64,000 bases of DNA from an uncultured Paracoccaceae bacterium (GCA_947503765.1 CANNFA010000001.1:769814-833813), one strand, 5' to 3'. Positions 18,301 to 28,453 are shown, counted from the first letter of the stretch. Numbers and translations: made by a program. Notes: generated by a model from the letters alone, not told the origin.

Positions 18301-19827
18301 ATGCTCTGGTCTCTGATAAAGGTCATCCTGTTCGTCGCCCTCATCGCGGCGGCCGCATGGGGGGCGGGATACCTGCTGGAAACCGACGGCGGGATCCGCG
18401 TGGCGGTGGCGAATACCGAGTTCAACCTCGGCCCCTTGCAGGCGGTGATCGCGGTGCTGGTGCTGCTCGTGGCGGTCTGGCTGCTGCTCAAGATCGCGGG
18501 CCTTCTGGTCGCCGTGCTTCGGTTCCTGAACGGGGACGAAACCGCGATCTCGCGCCATTTCGCCCGCAACCGCGAGCGCAAGGGCTTTCAGGCGCTGGCC
18601 GACGGCATGATGGCGCTTGCCTCCGGCGAGGGGCGGCTGGCGATGACCAAGGCGCAGAAGGCCGAGAAATACCTTCACCGGCCGGAGCTGACCAACCTGA
18701 TCACCGCGCAGGCGGCGGAACTTGCCGGCGACCACACCAGGGCCGAGGAGACCTACAAGCGGCTTCTGGCGGACGACCGTACACGCTTCGTCGGGGTGCG
18801 CGGGATCATGAAGCAGAAGCTGGCCGAAGGCGACACCGACACCGCGTTGAAGCTGGCGGAAAAGGCATTTGCCCTGAAGCCCCGGCACGAAGAGACGCAG
18901 GACATCCTGCTGCGCCTTCAGGCGGAGCATGGCGACTGGGCCGGCGCGCGCCACACGCTGGGCGCCAAGCTGAAGCACGGCACCATGCCGCGCGACGTGT
19001 ACCGCCGCCGCGACGCGGTTCTGGCGCTGACCGAGGCCAGCGAAGTGCTGGACGAGGATGCCAGCATCGAGGCGCGCGAGGCCGCGATCGAGGCGAACCG
19101 GCTGTCGCCCGACCTGATCCCCGCCGCCGCCATGGCCGCGCGCGGCTATATCGACCGGAACAAGCCGCGCTATGCCGCGCGGGTGCTGAAAAAGGCGTGG
19201 GAGGTGCAGCCGCATCCCGACCTCGCCGCCGCCTTCGCCGAGATCGCGCCCGAGGAAACCCCGGCAGAGCGGCTCAAGCGGTTCGGCACGCTCACGCGGC
19301 TGAAACCCGACCATCCCGAAACGCGCATGCTCATGGCAGAGCTGAACCTCGCGGCCGAGGATTTCCCCGCCGCCCGCCGGGCACTGGGTGATCTGGCGCA
19401 GGCCGATCCCACCGCCCGCTCGCTGGCGATCATGGCCGCGATCGAGCGCGGCGAGGGGGCGGACGAATCGGTGGTGCGCGCCTATCTGACACGCGCGCTG
19501 ACCGCCTCGCGCGGGCCGCAATGGGTGTGCGACAACTGCCAGTCGATCCACAGCCACTGGGCGCCGGTCTGCTCCAACTGTTCGGGCTTCGACACGCTGT
19601 CCTGGCGCGTGCCGGCAGAGGGCGAAGTGGCGATGCCCGGCTCTACCGGGATGCTGCCGCTGATCGTCGGCTCCCCGCGCGAGCCGGCGGCCGACCTGCC
19701 CGTGCCGGCAGCGGACCCCCTTGCCGCCGATACCGATTCCCCGCCCGAAGAACCCGGCACCCCGCCCTCGCCGCCCGATGTGGCCGAGGCGGAAATCGTC
19801 GAGGAGAATTCCGCCACCAAAGCCTGA
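18301..19827 (+). CDS. hemY: HemY-type TPR membrane protein with C-terminal zinc ribbon
   Basis: A 508-residue protein with two N-terminal membrane segments (about residues 5-22 and 42-65) enclosing the HemY_N domain. A tetratricopeptide-rich region follows (about residues 100-400). Near the C-terminus a CxxC..CxxC pair (WVCDNCQSIHSHWAPVCSNC) forms a zinc ribbon like that of LapB-type proteins. Named HemY by position in heme operons, although a direct step in protoporphyrin synthesis is unproven. It follows mic60-like by 10 bp and is probably cotranscribed. Confidence 0.9.
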   Translation: MLWSLIKVILFVALIAAAAWGAGYLLETDGGIRVAVANTEFNLGPLQAVIAVLVLLVAVWLLLKIAGLLVAVLRFLNGDETAISRHFARNRERKGFQALADGMMALASGEGRLAMTKAQKAEKYLHRPELTNLITAQAAELAGDHTRAEETYKRLLADDRTRFVGVRGIMKQKLAEGDTDTALKLAEKAFALKPRHEETQDILLRLQAEHGDWAGARHTLGAKLKHGTMPRDVYRRRDAVLALTEASEVLDEDASIEAREAAIEANRLSPDLIPAAAMAARGYIDRNKPRYAARVLKKAWEVQPHPDLAAAFAEIAPEETPAERLKRFGTLTRLKPDHPETRMLMAELNLAAEDFPAARRALGDLAQADPTARSLAIMAAIERGEGADESVVRAYLTRALTASRGPQWVCDNCQSIHSHWAPVCSNCSGFDTLSWRVPAEGEVAMPGSTGMLPLIVGSPREPAADLPVPAADPLAADTDSPPEEPGTPPSPPDVAEAEIVEENSATKA

Positions 19828-19876
19828 TTTTGGGGCTGTTCTTGCCGTGCGCGCGGTGCTAAACGCCCCGCCAGTG

Positions 19877-19952
19877 GCCGCACTAGCTCAGCTGGTAGAG
19901 CACATCATTCGTAATGATGGGGTCGGGGGTTCGAATCCCTCGTGCGGCACCA
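19877..19952 (+). tRNA. tRNA-Thr (anticodon CGT), CCA encoded
   Basis: Complete cloverleaf: acceptor GCCGCAC/GTGCGGC, D arm GCTCAGCTGGTAGAGC, anticodon arm CATCA-TTCGTAA-TGATG with anticodon CGT, and T arm GGGGG-TTCGAAT-CCCTC. Discriminator A and an encoded CCA at 19950-19952. Confidence 0.97.
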
Positions 19953-20209
19953 CTTTTCGCCGAGATTGCCCCGTCGCTGAAGACGCAGCCACGGCTTTGA
20001 CCGCCGGGATCAACATCGTGTGTGCGTCGCATTTCCCTGTCGAATAGCACTCCTTTCCCTTTTCCGTCAGTGCCTTACGCCTAAAGACCTCGCAGGAATT
20101 TGAAACCCTGTCGAGACCTTGCTAGGTAATGGTCCTACCCCGCACCGGATACGCTAGGTCGTCGGTGCCGACGGGTGCGAGAACGAAAACGAGATAAGGG
20201 AGAACGATA

Positions 20210-21082
20210 ATGAGCAATCATGGCCTCTATCCCGGGTTGGCGGCGGCGCTGGCCCTTGGCATGACTTTCACGGGCAGCGCGCAGGCGGCATCGCTTGCGG
20301 AAATCCAGGAAAGCGGCACCATCCGCATCGCCGTCGCAAACGAGATTCCCTATGGCTATATCGACCCGACGGGCGAGGCCAAAGGCGCCGGGCCGGACGT
20401 GGCCAAGCACATCATGGATCAGCTGGGCGTCGACAATATCGAGTGGATCACCACCGATTTTTCTGGCCTGATCCCCGGCCTGCAGGCCGACCGGTTCGAC
20501 ATGGTCGCCGCCGAGATGGCGATCCTGCCGCAGCGCTGTGAGAAGGTGATCTATTCCGAACCGAACTCGTCCTATGGCGAGGGGCTGCTGGTGAAGTCCG
20601 GCAACCCGATGGACATCCACGCCTATACCGACTTTGCCGAGAACAAGGAACTCAAGGTCGCGATCATGGCCGGCGCGGACCAGCTCGAGATGTTGCAGGC
20701 GCTGGGCGTCGACGAAAGCCAGATGGTCACGCTGTCGTCCAACTCGGACGCGATTTCCAGCGTGTCGACCGGGCGGTCGGATGCCTATGCCGCGACCAGC
20801 CTGACGGCAGGCAACCTGGCATCGAAGTCCGACAAGGTGGAATCGGTCAGCGGCTTCGAGGATCCGGTGATCTCGGGCGAGCCGGTGCGCAGCTGGGGCG
20901 GTTTCGTGTTCCCGCAAGGGGCCGAGGATCTGCGCGATGCGGTCAACAAGGAACTGGCCGCGTACAAGGAAACCGATGACTGGGCCGATACCCTCATGGG
21001 CTACGGATTCTCCGATGCCGACGTGAAGGGGTCGATGCAGCGGACCACCGAGGATCTGTGCGCCAAATCCATCGCGGGCTGA
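20210..21082 (+). CDS. ehuB: ectoine/hydroxyectoine ABC transporter, substrate-binding protein
   Basis: Periplasmic binding protein of the Ehu importer, which takes up the compatible solutes ectoine and 5-hydroxyectoine. The 290-residue protein has a signal peptide (about residues 1-24, ending SAQA) and an SBP_bac_3 fold. Its sequence, IRIAVANEIPYGYIDPTGEA, then GAGPDVAKHIM and RFDMVAAEMAILPQRC, is characteristic of EhuB. An AAGGGAG site precedes the ATG at 20210. First gene of ehuBCDA; no ectoine catabolic (eut/doe) genes are in the window. Confidence 0.9.
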   Translation: MSNHGLYPGLAAALALGMTFTGSAQAASLAEIQESGTIRIAVANEIPYGYIDPTGEAKGAGPDVAKHIMDQLGVDNIEWITTDFSGLIPGLQADRFDMVAAEMAILPQRCEKVIYSEPNSSYGEGLLVKSGNPMDIHAYTDFAENKELKVAIMAGADQLEMLQALGVDESQMVTLSSNSDAISSVSTGRSDAYAATSLTAGNLASKSDKVESVSGFEDPVISGEPVRSWGGFVFPQGAEDLRDAVNKELAAYKETDDWADTLMGYGFSDADVKGSMQRTTEDLCAKSIAG

Positions 21083-21156
21083 CAGGCACCGATCCTTGAC
21101 ATGCATTCCGGGGGCGGCGCAGGCTGCCCTCGGAGCAACAAGCGGATATTCTGCCC

Positions 21157-21828
21157 ATGCATTGGACCGAATACCTCGTCCCCCTGGGACAGGGGGCCTG
21201 GGTGACGGTACAACTCACCTTCTGGTCAACCATTTTCGGCGCGATCCTGTCCTTCGCGGCGGGGATCGGCAAACTTTCGGGTTTCGCGGCGATCCGCTGG
21301 CTGTCGGTCAGCTATATCGAGATATTCCGCGGCACATCGCTTCTGGTACAGCTTTTCTGGCTATATTTCGCATTGCCCATCGTGGGCGAGATGGCGGGGA
21401 TCGACCTGCGCTTCTCTCCGGTGATCGTCGGCATCCTGGCGCTGTCGCTCAATATCGGGGCCTATGGCGCCGAGGTGGTGCGCGGCTCGATCCAGGCGGT
21501 GACGCGCGCGCAATACGAGGCGGCGCGCGCGCTGAACTTCACCCCGCGCCAGACCCTGTTCCGCATCGCGCTGCCGCAGGCGATCCCGGAAATGATGCCG
21601 CCTTTCGACAACCTGGCGATCCAGAACCTGAAGGACACCGCGCTGGTGTCGCTCATCACACTGGGCGATCTGGCCTTCCGGGCCGAACAATTGCGCAATT
21701 TCACCCAGGACAGCACCACAATCTTCTCGCTCGTCCTCATCATGTATTTCGGAATGGCCCTGGTGCTGACCGCAATGATGCGCGTTCTGGCGCGCATGGT
21801 CGGCCGCTGGCGGCAGACGGGGCGGTAG
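21157..21828 (+). CDS. ehuC: ectoine/hydroxyectoine ABC transporter, permease
   Basis: A 223-residue integral membrane permease of the His/Glu/Gln/Arg/opine family, with five predicted membrane segments. The EAA loop that contacts the ATPase is EAARALNFTPRQTLFRIALPQ (about residues 127-147). It starts at ATG 21157, 74 bp after ehuB, and is followed by a second permease after four bases. EhuC and EhuD would form a heterodimer. Confidence 0.88.
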   Translation: MHWTEYLVPLGQGAWVTVQLTFWSTIFGAILSFAAGIGKLSGFAAIRWLSVSYIEIFRGTSLLVQLFWLYFALPIVGEMAGIDLRFSPVIVGILALSLNIGAYGAEVVRGSIQAVTRAQYEAARALNFTPRQTLFRIALPQAIPEMMPPFDNLAIQNLKDTALVSLITLGDLAFRAEQLRNFTQDSTTIFSLVLIMYFGMALVLTAMMRVLARMVGRWRQTGR

Positions 21829-21832
21829 GGCC

Positions 21833-22525
21833 ATGCTTTTCGGTATCGAATGGGACACCTCCGACAACCTGACCTTCGCGATCTCGATCCTGCCGATCCT
21901 GATGCGCGGCCTCTGGGTGACGCTTCAGGCGGCGGTTCTGGGGTTTTTCGTGGCGATGGTACTGGGGCTGGTGCTGGCCGCCCTCAAGGCGGTGCCGGCG
22001 CGGATCGTGTCATGGCCGACGCGGGTCATCGCGGAATTCCTGCGCGACACGCCGCTCTTGATCCAGCTGTTCTTCCTTTACTATGTGCTGCCGGAATTCG
22101 GGCTGATCCTGCCGGCCTTCCTGACCGGCGCGCTGGCGCTGGGGCTGCAATACAGCGCCTACCTGTCCGAGGTCTACCGCGCCGGCATAGAGGCCGTGCC
22201 GCGCGGCCAGCACGAGGCGGCGCGGGCGCTGGATCTCACCCCGCGCGACACCTTCATCCGCATCATCCTGCCGCAGGCCATCCCCCGGATCATCCCGGCC
22301 ATGGGCAATTACCTCGTGGCGATCACCAAGGACGTGCCGATCCTGTCGGTGGTCACGGTGCTGGAATTGCTGGGCGTGGCGCGGATCATCGGCGACCGCA
22401 CGTTCAACTACCTGGTGCCGCTGACCATGGTGGGCGGCATCTATTTGATACTCACGCTACTGGCCTCCTACGGCGTCCGCCGGCTTGACAGGTCGCTGCC
22501 CAAAACGGGGATACCACTGAAATGA
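21833..22525 (+). CDS. ehuD: ectoine/hydroxyectoine ABC transporter, permease
   Basis: A 230-residue permease partner of EhuC with five predicted membrane segments. The EAA loop is [20 protein letters not shown] (about residues 126-145), and [18 protein letters not shown] lies in an early helix. It starts four bases after ehuC and overlaps ehuA by four bases (ATGA), so the permease and ATPase genes are translationally coupled. Confidence 0.88.
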   Translation: MLFGIEWDTSDNLTFAISILPILMRGLWVTLQAAVLGFFVAMVLGLVLAALKAVPARIVSWPTRVIAEFLRDTPLLIQLFFLYYVLPEFGLILPAFLTGALALGLQYSAYLSEVYRAGIEAVPRGQHEAARALDLTPRDTFIRIILPQAIPRIIPAMGNYLVAITKDVPILSVVTVLELLGVARIIGDRTFNYLVPLTMVGGIYLILTLLASYGVRRLDRSLPKTGIPLK

Positions 22526-23298
22526 CCGATCCGATCATCAAGTTCGACGCCGTTGGCAAGCGGTTCGGCTCCGTCACCGTTCTCGACGGGCTTGATTTCG
22601 AGGTGGCCGAGGGCGAGAAGGTGACGATCATCGGCCCGTCCGGGTCGGGCAAATCCACCATCCTGCGCATCCTGATGACGCTTGAGAGCATCTCGGACGG
22701 CGTCGTCTATGTGGGCGGAGAGCCGCTTTGGCATGAACGCAAGGGCGGAAACTTCGTGCCCGCAAGCGAATCGCATCTGCGCGAGATGCGGCGCCTTCTG
22801 GGCATGGTGTTCCAGTCCTTCAACCTGTTCCCGCACATGACGGTCCTGCGCAACCTGACCGAGGCGCCGGTGCGGGTGCTGGGCCTGTCGCGTGCCGAGG
22901 CGCGCGAGCGCGGGCTTGAATTGCTGGACATGGTGGGGCTGGCCGACCAGGCCAAGAAATTCCCGCATCAATTGTCGGGCGGTCAGCAGCAGCGCGTGGC
23001 GATTGCCCGCGCACTGGCGATGCGCCCGAAGATCATGCTGTTCGACGAGCCGACATCGGCACTGGATCCCGAACTGGTCGGCGAGGTGCAGGCGGTGATC
23101 CGCCAGCTGGCCGAGGAACACGACCTGACGATGCTGCTTGTCACCCACGAGATGCGGTTTGCGCGCGAAATCTCGGACCGGGTCTGCTTCATCGACGGCG
23201 GCCGGATCCGCGAAGAGGGCGCGCCCGAGGAATTCTTCACCAACCCCAAGGAAGAGCGGACCCGCGATTTCCTGCACGCGATCCTTGCCGATAACTGA
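22522..23298 (+). CDS. ehuA: ectoine/hydroxyectoine ABC transporter, ATP-binding protein
   Basis: A 258-residue ABC ATPase with all motifs intact: Walker [10 protein letters not shown] (about residues 36-44), Q-loop [11 protein letters not shown], signature [15 protein letters not shown], Walker [15 protein letters not shown] and H-loop VTHEM. An insertion around residues 70-90 ([20 protein letters not shown]) between the A and Q motifs is typical of EhuA. Last gene of the operon; it ends five bases before the convergent tRNA-Arg. Confidence 0.92.
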   Translation: MTDPIIKFDAVGKRFGSVTVLDGLDFEVAEGEKVTIIGPSGSGKSTILRILMTLESISDGVVYVGGEPLWHERKGGNFVPASESHLREMRRLLGMVFQSFNLFPHMTVLRNLTEAPVRVLGLSRAEARERGLELLDMVGLADQAKKFPHQLSGGQQQRVAIARALAMRPKIMLFDEPTSALDPELVGEVQAVIRQLAEEHDLTMLLVTHEMRFAREISDRVCFIDGGRIREEGAPEEFFTNPKEERTRDFLHAILADN

Positions 23299-23302
23299 AC
23301 GG

Positions 23303-23379
<77 letters not shown>

Positions 23380-23569
23380 TAATACGCGCATCGTTAGACG
23401 ATTGGCAGTAACGGCGCAATCAGTCATGGCAGACGCGTGGGTCATGATTTCACTACCCAACCTGCCCCACCCTGAAAACTGTTCACATCCAGCATCGACT
23501 GAAAACACGCACTTGCGTGAATGGAACCGTAGATCTAGATTAGAAAGAGAACATAGGAAGAACACCTAG

Positions 23570-24088
23570 ATGGCCGAGGACAAAATCCGAGAAGAACAGC
23601 GCCACTTTGAAGAAATTAACCGCGAACATGCACTAAGGGTGCATGACAAAATCCACGCTCTTTACGTCGACACTCGTAAGGCAGCAATCGAATCTGCCAC
23701 CGTCGCCATTCGGTCGATGATCTTGGTAAATGGCGGTGCCGTTATCGCGTTGCTCGGTTTTATAGCCTCGATCGGCAAAGGCGATGGTGGGAAAATTCAG
23801 GTAACTGAATTTATTGCGCCAATTACATGTTTCGGGTGGGGAGTGTTCTTCGGTGTTGCCACCACTGTGGCCATATTTTTTGTTAATTCGCTGGACAATG
23901 ATTATTTGGCATCAAATCGTCTGATTTATAAACCCCCTTACAAAGAAGATGGAGAAATATCTTCTCGGTTGAAGAAATTTCGGACTGCTTTCTATGTCTT
24001 AGCATGCGTTCTCGCGGTTCTTTCGCTGTGCGCTTTTGTTTTGGGGGTAATCACTATTTCCACCGCAATGGAACAGATGAATCTATAG
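23570..24088 (+). CDS. orphan membrane protein, 172 aa, in low-GC DNA
   Basis: A 172-residue protein with a charged N-terminal helix (residues 1-45, RHFEEINREHALRVHDKIH). Three membrane segments follow (about residues 50-70, 83-105 and 140-165); the first contains ILVNGGAVIALLGFIASIG. This NGGA-ALL motif occurs in a scattered family of unknown function found in mobile and accessory regions. Codon use is AT-rich at third positions, unlike the neighbours, which points to acquisition. ATG 23570 follows AGGAAG. A role in defence is possible, but nothing in the sequence proves it. Confidence 0.75.
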   Translation: MAEDKIREEQRHFEEINREHALRVHDKIHALYVDTRKAAIESATVAIRSMILVNGGAVIALLGFIASIGKGDGGKIQVTEFIAPITCFGWGVFFGVATTVAIFFVNSLDNDYLASNRLIYKPPYKEDGEISSRLKKFRTAFYVLACVLAVLSLCAFVLGVITISTAMEQMNL

Positions 24089-24247
24089 AATTATCCTCAA
24101 AGCCGCACCTCGCAAAAAAATATAGCGTTCAAACGGCCGTTTCCTGCTTCCCGAACTTACAAACGTAAACGGTGAACCCGGCTGCGGCATCATTTTTTCT
24201 TTGCGAATGACGCGAGACTCCGCAGAATCGCAGCACCGAGGCGCGTC

Positions 24248-24559
24248 TCAGTGCGTCCAGGAACCGCGGCGGTGGGTGGCGAAATTCTCGCCGTAGCCAC
24301 CGGCACGGACGTTGGGCTTGCGCGTCTGCGGTTCCGTCACCACGGCATTGATGCCACGTTCTTCGGCATAATCCAGCGCCGCCTCTTTCGTGGGAAAGCG
24401 TATCCGCACCTGGGCCTGGGTATCGTCGCTGGAGGTCCAGCCCATCAGCGGGTCGATTTCCCGCGCCTCACCTGCAACGAATTCCAGAACCCAATCGCGG
24501 GTTCTGGCGGTTCCCGATGACATGGCCGTGCGGGCCGGACGATAGATGCGCGCGGGCAT
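24248..24559 (-). CDS. NADH dehydrogenase accessory subunit, NDUFS4/ETC complex I (PF04800) family
   Basis: A 103-residue soluble protein beginning [20 protein letters not shown], followed by [25 protein letters not shown] and the ending [15 protein letters not shown]. This is the ETC_C1_NDUFA4-type domain, the bacterial homologue of the 18-kDa accessory subunit NDUFS4 of complex I, typical of alphaproteobacteria. The ATG at 24559 has GGAGATCGCC upstream. It is separate from any nuo operon. Confidence 0.88.
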   Translation of the reverse strand: MPARIYRPARTAMSSGTARTRDWVLEFVAGEAREIDPLMGWTSSDDTQAQVRIRFPTKEAALDYAEERGINAVVTEPQTRKPNVRAGGYGENFATHRRGSWTH

Positions 24560-24924
24560 GGGCGATCTCCTTGTTCCGGCGACGATATGACAGAAACCGC
24601 GGGCGCAGTGCAACCGCGCATTTCGCGCAGGCCGGGTGGACAGTCGGGGCCGGAGGGGTGCAAGTGGCTGCCGGCCCCGCGCGCAATCATGAGAGGGGTG
24701 GGTGCGTCGCGCGGGACCGACAGCCGTAGGCTGCTTGCAGATTCGACACTATAAAACCTGCGGGTATTTGGCAAGGATTGATATACCTTGGGTTGAGCGA
24801 AATCCCGCCGATGCCGATGGCTCCGAACGCACCCGCTCACGGGTTCGGGGATGGCGACGGGGAACACGATCCGCAAGCCGGACGTTGGTCCTGGTCAACC
24901 CAGCCGAACACACGAGGCATCGAC
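24560..24924. other. 365-bp intergenic region between divergent genes
   Basis: This separates the divergent NDUFS4-like gene and the Cu/Zn SOD gene and must hold both promoters. I see no reading frame with coding character, no tRNA and no clear terminator. A short AT-rich patch (ttgcagattcgacactataaaacctgc, about 24734-24760) could carry the sod promoter, but I cannot assign boxes reliably. Confidence 0.4.
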
Positions 24925-25437
24925 ATGAGACTTCCGCTTCTTCTTACCGCCCTTCTTGCCGCACCGCTGACCGCCGGCGCGGCCAGTCATTCCGGCGCGC
25001 TGTCGGCCGATGTCACCGGCGCGGACGGCACGGCCCATGGCTCCGTGAGCGCCCAGCAGACGGCCAGCGGGCTGATCGTTCTGACCCTCGACCTCAAGGA
25101 TGTGCCGCCCGGCGAGCACGGGGTGCACCTGCACGAGACCGGCGATTGCTCGGCCGGGGATTTCAGCTCGGCCGGCGGGCACCTCGCGGATGGCAAGGAG
25201 CATGGCGTGATGGCCGAGGGCGGGCCGCATCCGGGCGATCTGCCTAATATCCACATCCCCGACAGCGGCGCGGCGAAGGTGGTGTATTTCGCCCAGCCGG
25301 ACCTGACCATGGACCTGATGAGCGACGCGGACGGCACCGCCTTCATCGTTCATTCGGGCGCGGACGATTATGCCAGCCAGCCCTCGGGTGCGGCGGGCAG
25401 CCGGATCGCCTGCGGGGTATTGTCCAAGGGCATGTAA
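24925..25437 (+). CDS. sodC: Cu/Zn superoxide dismutase, periplasmic
   Basis: Dismutates superoxide in the periplasm. The 170 residues begin with a signal peptide (MRLPLLLTALLAAPLTAGAA). Metal ligands are in the expected order: GEHGVHLHETGDCS (two copper His plus the disulfide Cys), the bridging and zinc His/Asp in SAGGHLADGKEHG and GGPHPGDLPN, and the last copper His in AFIVHSGADDY. The second disulfide Cys is in SRIACGVL. The upstream-open frame is ignored because ATG 24925 starts the signal peptide. Confidence 0.93.
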   Translation: MRLPLLLTALLAAPLTAGAASHSGALSADVTGADGTAHGSVSAQQTASGLIVLTLDLKDVPPGEHGVHLHETGDCSAGDFSSAGGHLADGKEHGVMAEGGPHPGDLPNIHIPDSGAAKVVYFAQPDLTMDLMSDADGTAFIVHSGADDYASQPSGAAGSRIACGVLSKGM

Positions 25438-25472
25438 CGCGGCCCCCGCGGCCAGACGGGGCTTGAACAAAC

Positions 25473-25510
25473 CGGGGCCGGGCCCAATTCTGGGACTGGC
25501 CCCGTTCCTT
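25473..25510 (+). terminator. terminator-like hairpin behind sodC
   Basis: Stem CGGGGCC / GGCCCCG with an inner CCCA-ATTC-TGGG stem (25473-25504) followed by TTCCTTT. It lies 35 bases after the sodC stop. Confidence 0.5.
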
Positions 25511-25548
25511 TGCCCGCCTGCCCCTGAAACAGCCCCGGTCCTCGCCCC

Positions 25549-27744
25549 ATGCACAACAACCGCCCCGACCAGATGCCCATGATGCACGCCGCCGCCGCCG
25601 ACGTTTCCGAGCGCGAGAAACTGGAGGGCGGCAAGCGCATCGTGATGCAGACCGAGTTCTCGCCGGCCGGGGATCAGCCAAAGGCGATCGCCGAGTTGAC
25701 CGAGGGTGTCGCGCAGGGCGAACGCGACCAGGTGCTGCTGGGCGCGACGGGCACCGGCAAGACCTACACCATGGCCAAGGTGATCGAACAAAGCCAGCGG
25801 CCGGCGATCATCCTTGCCCCCAACAAGACGCTCGCCGCGCAGCTTTACGGTGAATTCAAGGGCTTCTTCCCGGATAACGCCGTCGAATACTTCGTCTCCT
25901 ACTACGATTATTACCAGCCCGAAGCCTACGTTCCGCGCACCGATACCTTCATCGAGAAGGAAAGCCAGATCAACGAACAGATCGACCGGATGCGCCACTC
26001 CGCGACCCGGGCGCTGCTGGAACGCGACGACGTGATCATCGTCGCCTCGGTATCCTGTATCTACGGCATCGGCTCGGTCGAGACCTATGGCGCGATGACC
26101 CAGGATCTGCATGTCGGGCACGACTACGACCAGCGGCAGATCATGGCCGACCTCGTGGCGCAGCAATACCGCCGCAACGACCAGGCGTTCCAGCGCGGCA
26201 GTTTCCGGGTGCGCGGCGATTCGCTGGAGATTTTCCCCGCCCACCTCGAAGACCGGGCGTGGAAACTGTCCTTCTTCGGCGAAGAGCTGGAGAGCATCAC
26301 CGAATTCGATCCGCTCACCGGCGAGAAGACCGACACTTTCGAGCGGATCCGCGTCTACGCCAACAGCCACTACGTCACGCCGCGCCCGACGATGAACCAG
26401 GCGATCATCGGCATCAAGAAAGAGCTGCGAATCCGGCTCGACCAGTTGGTCGGCGAGGGCAAGCTGCTGGAGGCGCAGCGGCTGGAACAGCGCACGAATT
26501 TCGACCTGGAGATGCTGGAAGCAACCGGCGTGTGCAACGGGATCGAGAATTACTCGCGCTACCTGACGGGCCGCGCGCCGGGCGAGCCGCCCCCCACCCT
26601 GTTCGAGTTCATCCCCGACAACGCGCTGGTGTTCTGCGACGAAAGCCACGTTTCGGTCCCGCAGATCGGCGCGATGTACAAGGGCGACTACCGGCGCAAG
26701 TTCACGCTGGCCGAACACGGGTTCCGCCTGCCGTCCTGCATGGACAACCGCCCCCTCAAGTTCGAGGAATGGGACGCGATGCGCCCGCAATCGGTCTATG
26801 TCTCGGCCACCCCCGCCGCGTGGGAGCTGGAGCAGACCGGCGGCGTCTTCACCGAACAGGTGATCCGCCCCACCGGCCTGCTGGACCCGCAGGTGGAAAT
26901 CCGCCCGGTGGAGATGCAGGTCGACGATCTGCTGGACGAGGTGCGCCGCGTGGCGGCGGACGGATACCGCACGCTGGTCACCACCCTGACGAAGCGCATG
27001 GCCGAGGATCTGACCGAATACCTGCACGAACAGGGGATCCGCGTGCGCTATATGCATAGCGACATCGACACGATCGAGCGGATCGAGATCCTGCGCGATC
27101 TGCGGCTTGGCGCCTTCGACGTGCTGGTGGGGATCAACCTGCTGCGCGAGGGGTTGGATATTCCCGAATGCGGGCTTGTGGCGATCCTCGATGCCGACAA
27201 GGAAGGGTTCCTGCGCTCGGAAACCTCGCTGATCCAGACCATCGGCCGCGCCGCGCGCAACGCCGACGGGCGGGTCATCATGTATGCCGACCGGATCACC
27301 GGCTCGATGGAACGCGCGCTGAAGGAGACCGAGCGGCGGCGCGAAAAGCAGATGGCCTACAACGTCGAACACGGCATCACCCCGGCAACCGTTCGCAAGA
27401 ATGTCGAGGATGTTCTGGCCGGGCTCTACAAGGGCGACGTGGACATGAACCGCGTGACCGCCAAGGTCGAGGCGCCGATGGCCGGGGCGAACCTGCAGGC
27501 GCATCTGGACGGGCTGCGCGATGCCATGCGCAAGGCCGCCGAGAACCTCGAATTCGAGGAAGCCGCGCGCCTGCGCGACGAGGTCAAGCGGCTGGAAGCG
27601 GTGGATCTGGCGATCCACGACGACCCGCTGGCGCGCCAGCAGGCCGTGGCCAAGGCGTCTGAGGCGGCGGTCGGCAAAAGGGGCCGCTCAACTGCCGGCC
27701 GCGCCGGCCAGCGCGGTGGCAATGTGAAACGGTGGAAGAAATAG
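25549..27744 (+). CDS. uvrB: excinuclease ABC subunit B
   Basis: Helicase-like damage verification subunit of nucleotide excision repair. The 731 residues show Walker [11 protein letters not shown] (about residues 64-73), the beta-hairpin [20 protein letters not shown], motif [14 protein letters not shown] and the helicase motifs QTIGRAARN and IGRAAR. The C-terminal UVR motif ([20 protein letters not shown]) binds UvrC. The N-terminus has about 28 extra residues before [17 protein letters not shown] 25549 may therefore be a few residues early. Confidence 0.97.
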   Translation: MHNNRPDQMPMMHAAAADVSEREKLEGGKRIVMQTEFSPAGDQPKAIAELTEGVAQGERDQVLLGATGTGKTYTMAKVIEQSQRPAIILAPNKTLAAQLYGEFKGFFPDNAVEYFVSYYDYYQPEAYVPRTDTFIEKESQINEQIDRMRHSATRALLERDDVIIVASVSCIYGIGSVETYGAMTQDLHVGHDYDQRQIMADLVAQQYRRNDQAFQRGSFRVRGDSLEIFPAHLEDRAWKLSFFGEELESITEFDPLTGEKTDTFERIRVYANSHYVTPRPTMNQAIIGIKKELRIRLDQLVGEGKLLEAQRLEQRTNFDLEMLEATGVCNGIENYSRYLTGRAPGEPPPTLFEFIPDNALVFCDESHVSVPQIGAMYKGDYRRKFTLAEHGFRLPSCMDNRPLKFEEWDAMRPQSVYVSATPAAWELEQTGGVFTEQVIRPTGLLDPQVEIRPVEMQVDDLLDEVRRVAADGYRTLVTTLTKRMAEDLTEYLHEQGIRVRYMHSDIDTIERIEILRDLRLGAFDVLVGINLLREGLDIPECGLVAILDADKEGFLRSETSLIQTIGRAARNADGRVIMYADRITGSMERALKETERRREKQMAYNVEHGITPATVRKNVEDVLAGLYKGDVDMNRVTAKVEAPMAGANLQAHLDGLRDAMRKAAENLEFEEAARLRDEVKRLEAVDLAIHDDPLARQQAVAKASEAAVGKRGRSTAGRAGQRGGNVKRWKK

Positions 27745-27761
27745 GCGGGGGCGTGCGCCCG

Positions 27762-28034
27762 CTACCGGTCGAACAGCAGCTTGCCCACGATCAGAACCAC
27801 CACCGCGCCGGCCAGCGCCGCGACAAGGATCGCCACGACGCCCGCGGCGGCAAGTGCGCCGATGCCGAGCGCGGCCAGCAGGAAGGGCGTGGCCAGCGCG
27901 CCCACCACGCCCAGCACGATGTAAAGCGCGCGGTTGCGCCCGGCCACCGTGCCGGCGAACCAGCCGGCCAGCAGCCCGATCAGGACGATCAGCACCAGCG
28001 ACACCGTGCCCAACGTGTTCAGCAAACCTTCCAT
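27762..28034 (-). CDS. GlsB/YeaQ/YmgE-like small membrane protein
   Basis: A 90-residue, strongly hydrophobic protein with three predicted membrane segments. It has glycine-rich stretches (IGLLAGWFAGTVAG, YIVLGVVGALATPFLLAALG) like the transglycosylase-associated/GlsB stress protein family. ATG 28034 is chosen because GGGAG lies eight bases upstream; a GTG three codons earlier is possible. It converges with uvrB. Function is likely envelope stress-related, by family only. Confidence 0.7.
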   Translation of the reverse strand: MEGLLNTLGTVSLVLIVLIGLLAGWFAGTVAGRNRALYIVLGVVGALATPFLLAALGIGALAAAGVVAILVAALAGAVVVLIVGKLLFDR

Positions 28035-28090
28035 CGACGCCACTCCCGTTCAAAAATCTTCATGGCCGTGAACATAGGGCCGCGCGTCCG

Positions 28091-28453
28091 TCAGTCGAAA
28101 TCGAAGATTTCCGACAGGATGGATTTCCGCCGCCGCTTGCGGCGATAGCCATCGTCGCGGTCATCGCGGTCACGGTCGTCGCGGTCACGATAGCGGTCGT
28201 CGGACTCGCGGTAACGGTCCTTTCCTTCGCGGCGTTCACGCGGTGCGGTCCGGTCCGGCTCCTGCCAGGCCCTGGGGCCGGGCGCGGCCGGCATGTCGGG
28301 CTCCGGCGGGACCATCGGCCCGGAGGCCTGGTCGATGATCTTGTCCAGCTCGCCCCGATCCAGCCAGACACCGCGGCATTTCGGGCAATAGTCGATCTCG
28401 ACCCCGTGCCGTTCGCTCATGTTCAGATCGACCCTGCAGACCGGGCATTGCAT
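28091..28453 (-). CDS. TFIIB-type zinc ribbon protein
   Basis: A 120-residue protein with an N-terminal zinc ribbon: CPVCRVDLNMSERHGVEIDY, CPKCRGVWLDRGELDKII. This is the zf-TFIIB (PF13453) family of small bacterial proteins of unknown role. The C-terminal half is a highly charged Arg/Asp repeat (DRYRDRDDRDRDDRDDG) ending in RKRRRKSILSEIFDFD, likely disordered. All four cysteines are present. Confidence 0.85.
   Translation of the reverse strand: MQCPVCRVDLNMSERHGVEIDYCPKCRGVWLDRGELDKIIDQASGPMVPPEPDMPAAPGPRAWQEPDRTAPRERREGKDRYRESDDRYRDRDDRDRDDRDDGYRRKRRRKSILSEIFDFD

Noticed and set aside
23380..24240. The low-GC patch as an element integrated in the tRNA-Arg 3' end
   Set aside because: The patch lies on the 5' side of the tRNA and I found no duplicated tRNA-Arg 3' segment, so standard 3'-end integration is not supported.
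24895..27618. 907-codon open frame on the minus strand
   Set aside because: It is antisense to uvrB and sodC, both clearly real by motif. Long antisense frames are expected at this GC content and its translation has no family features.
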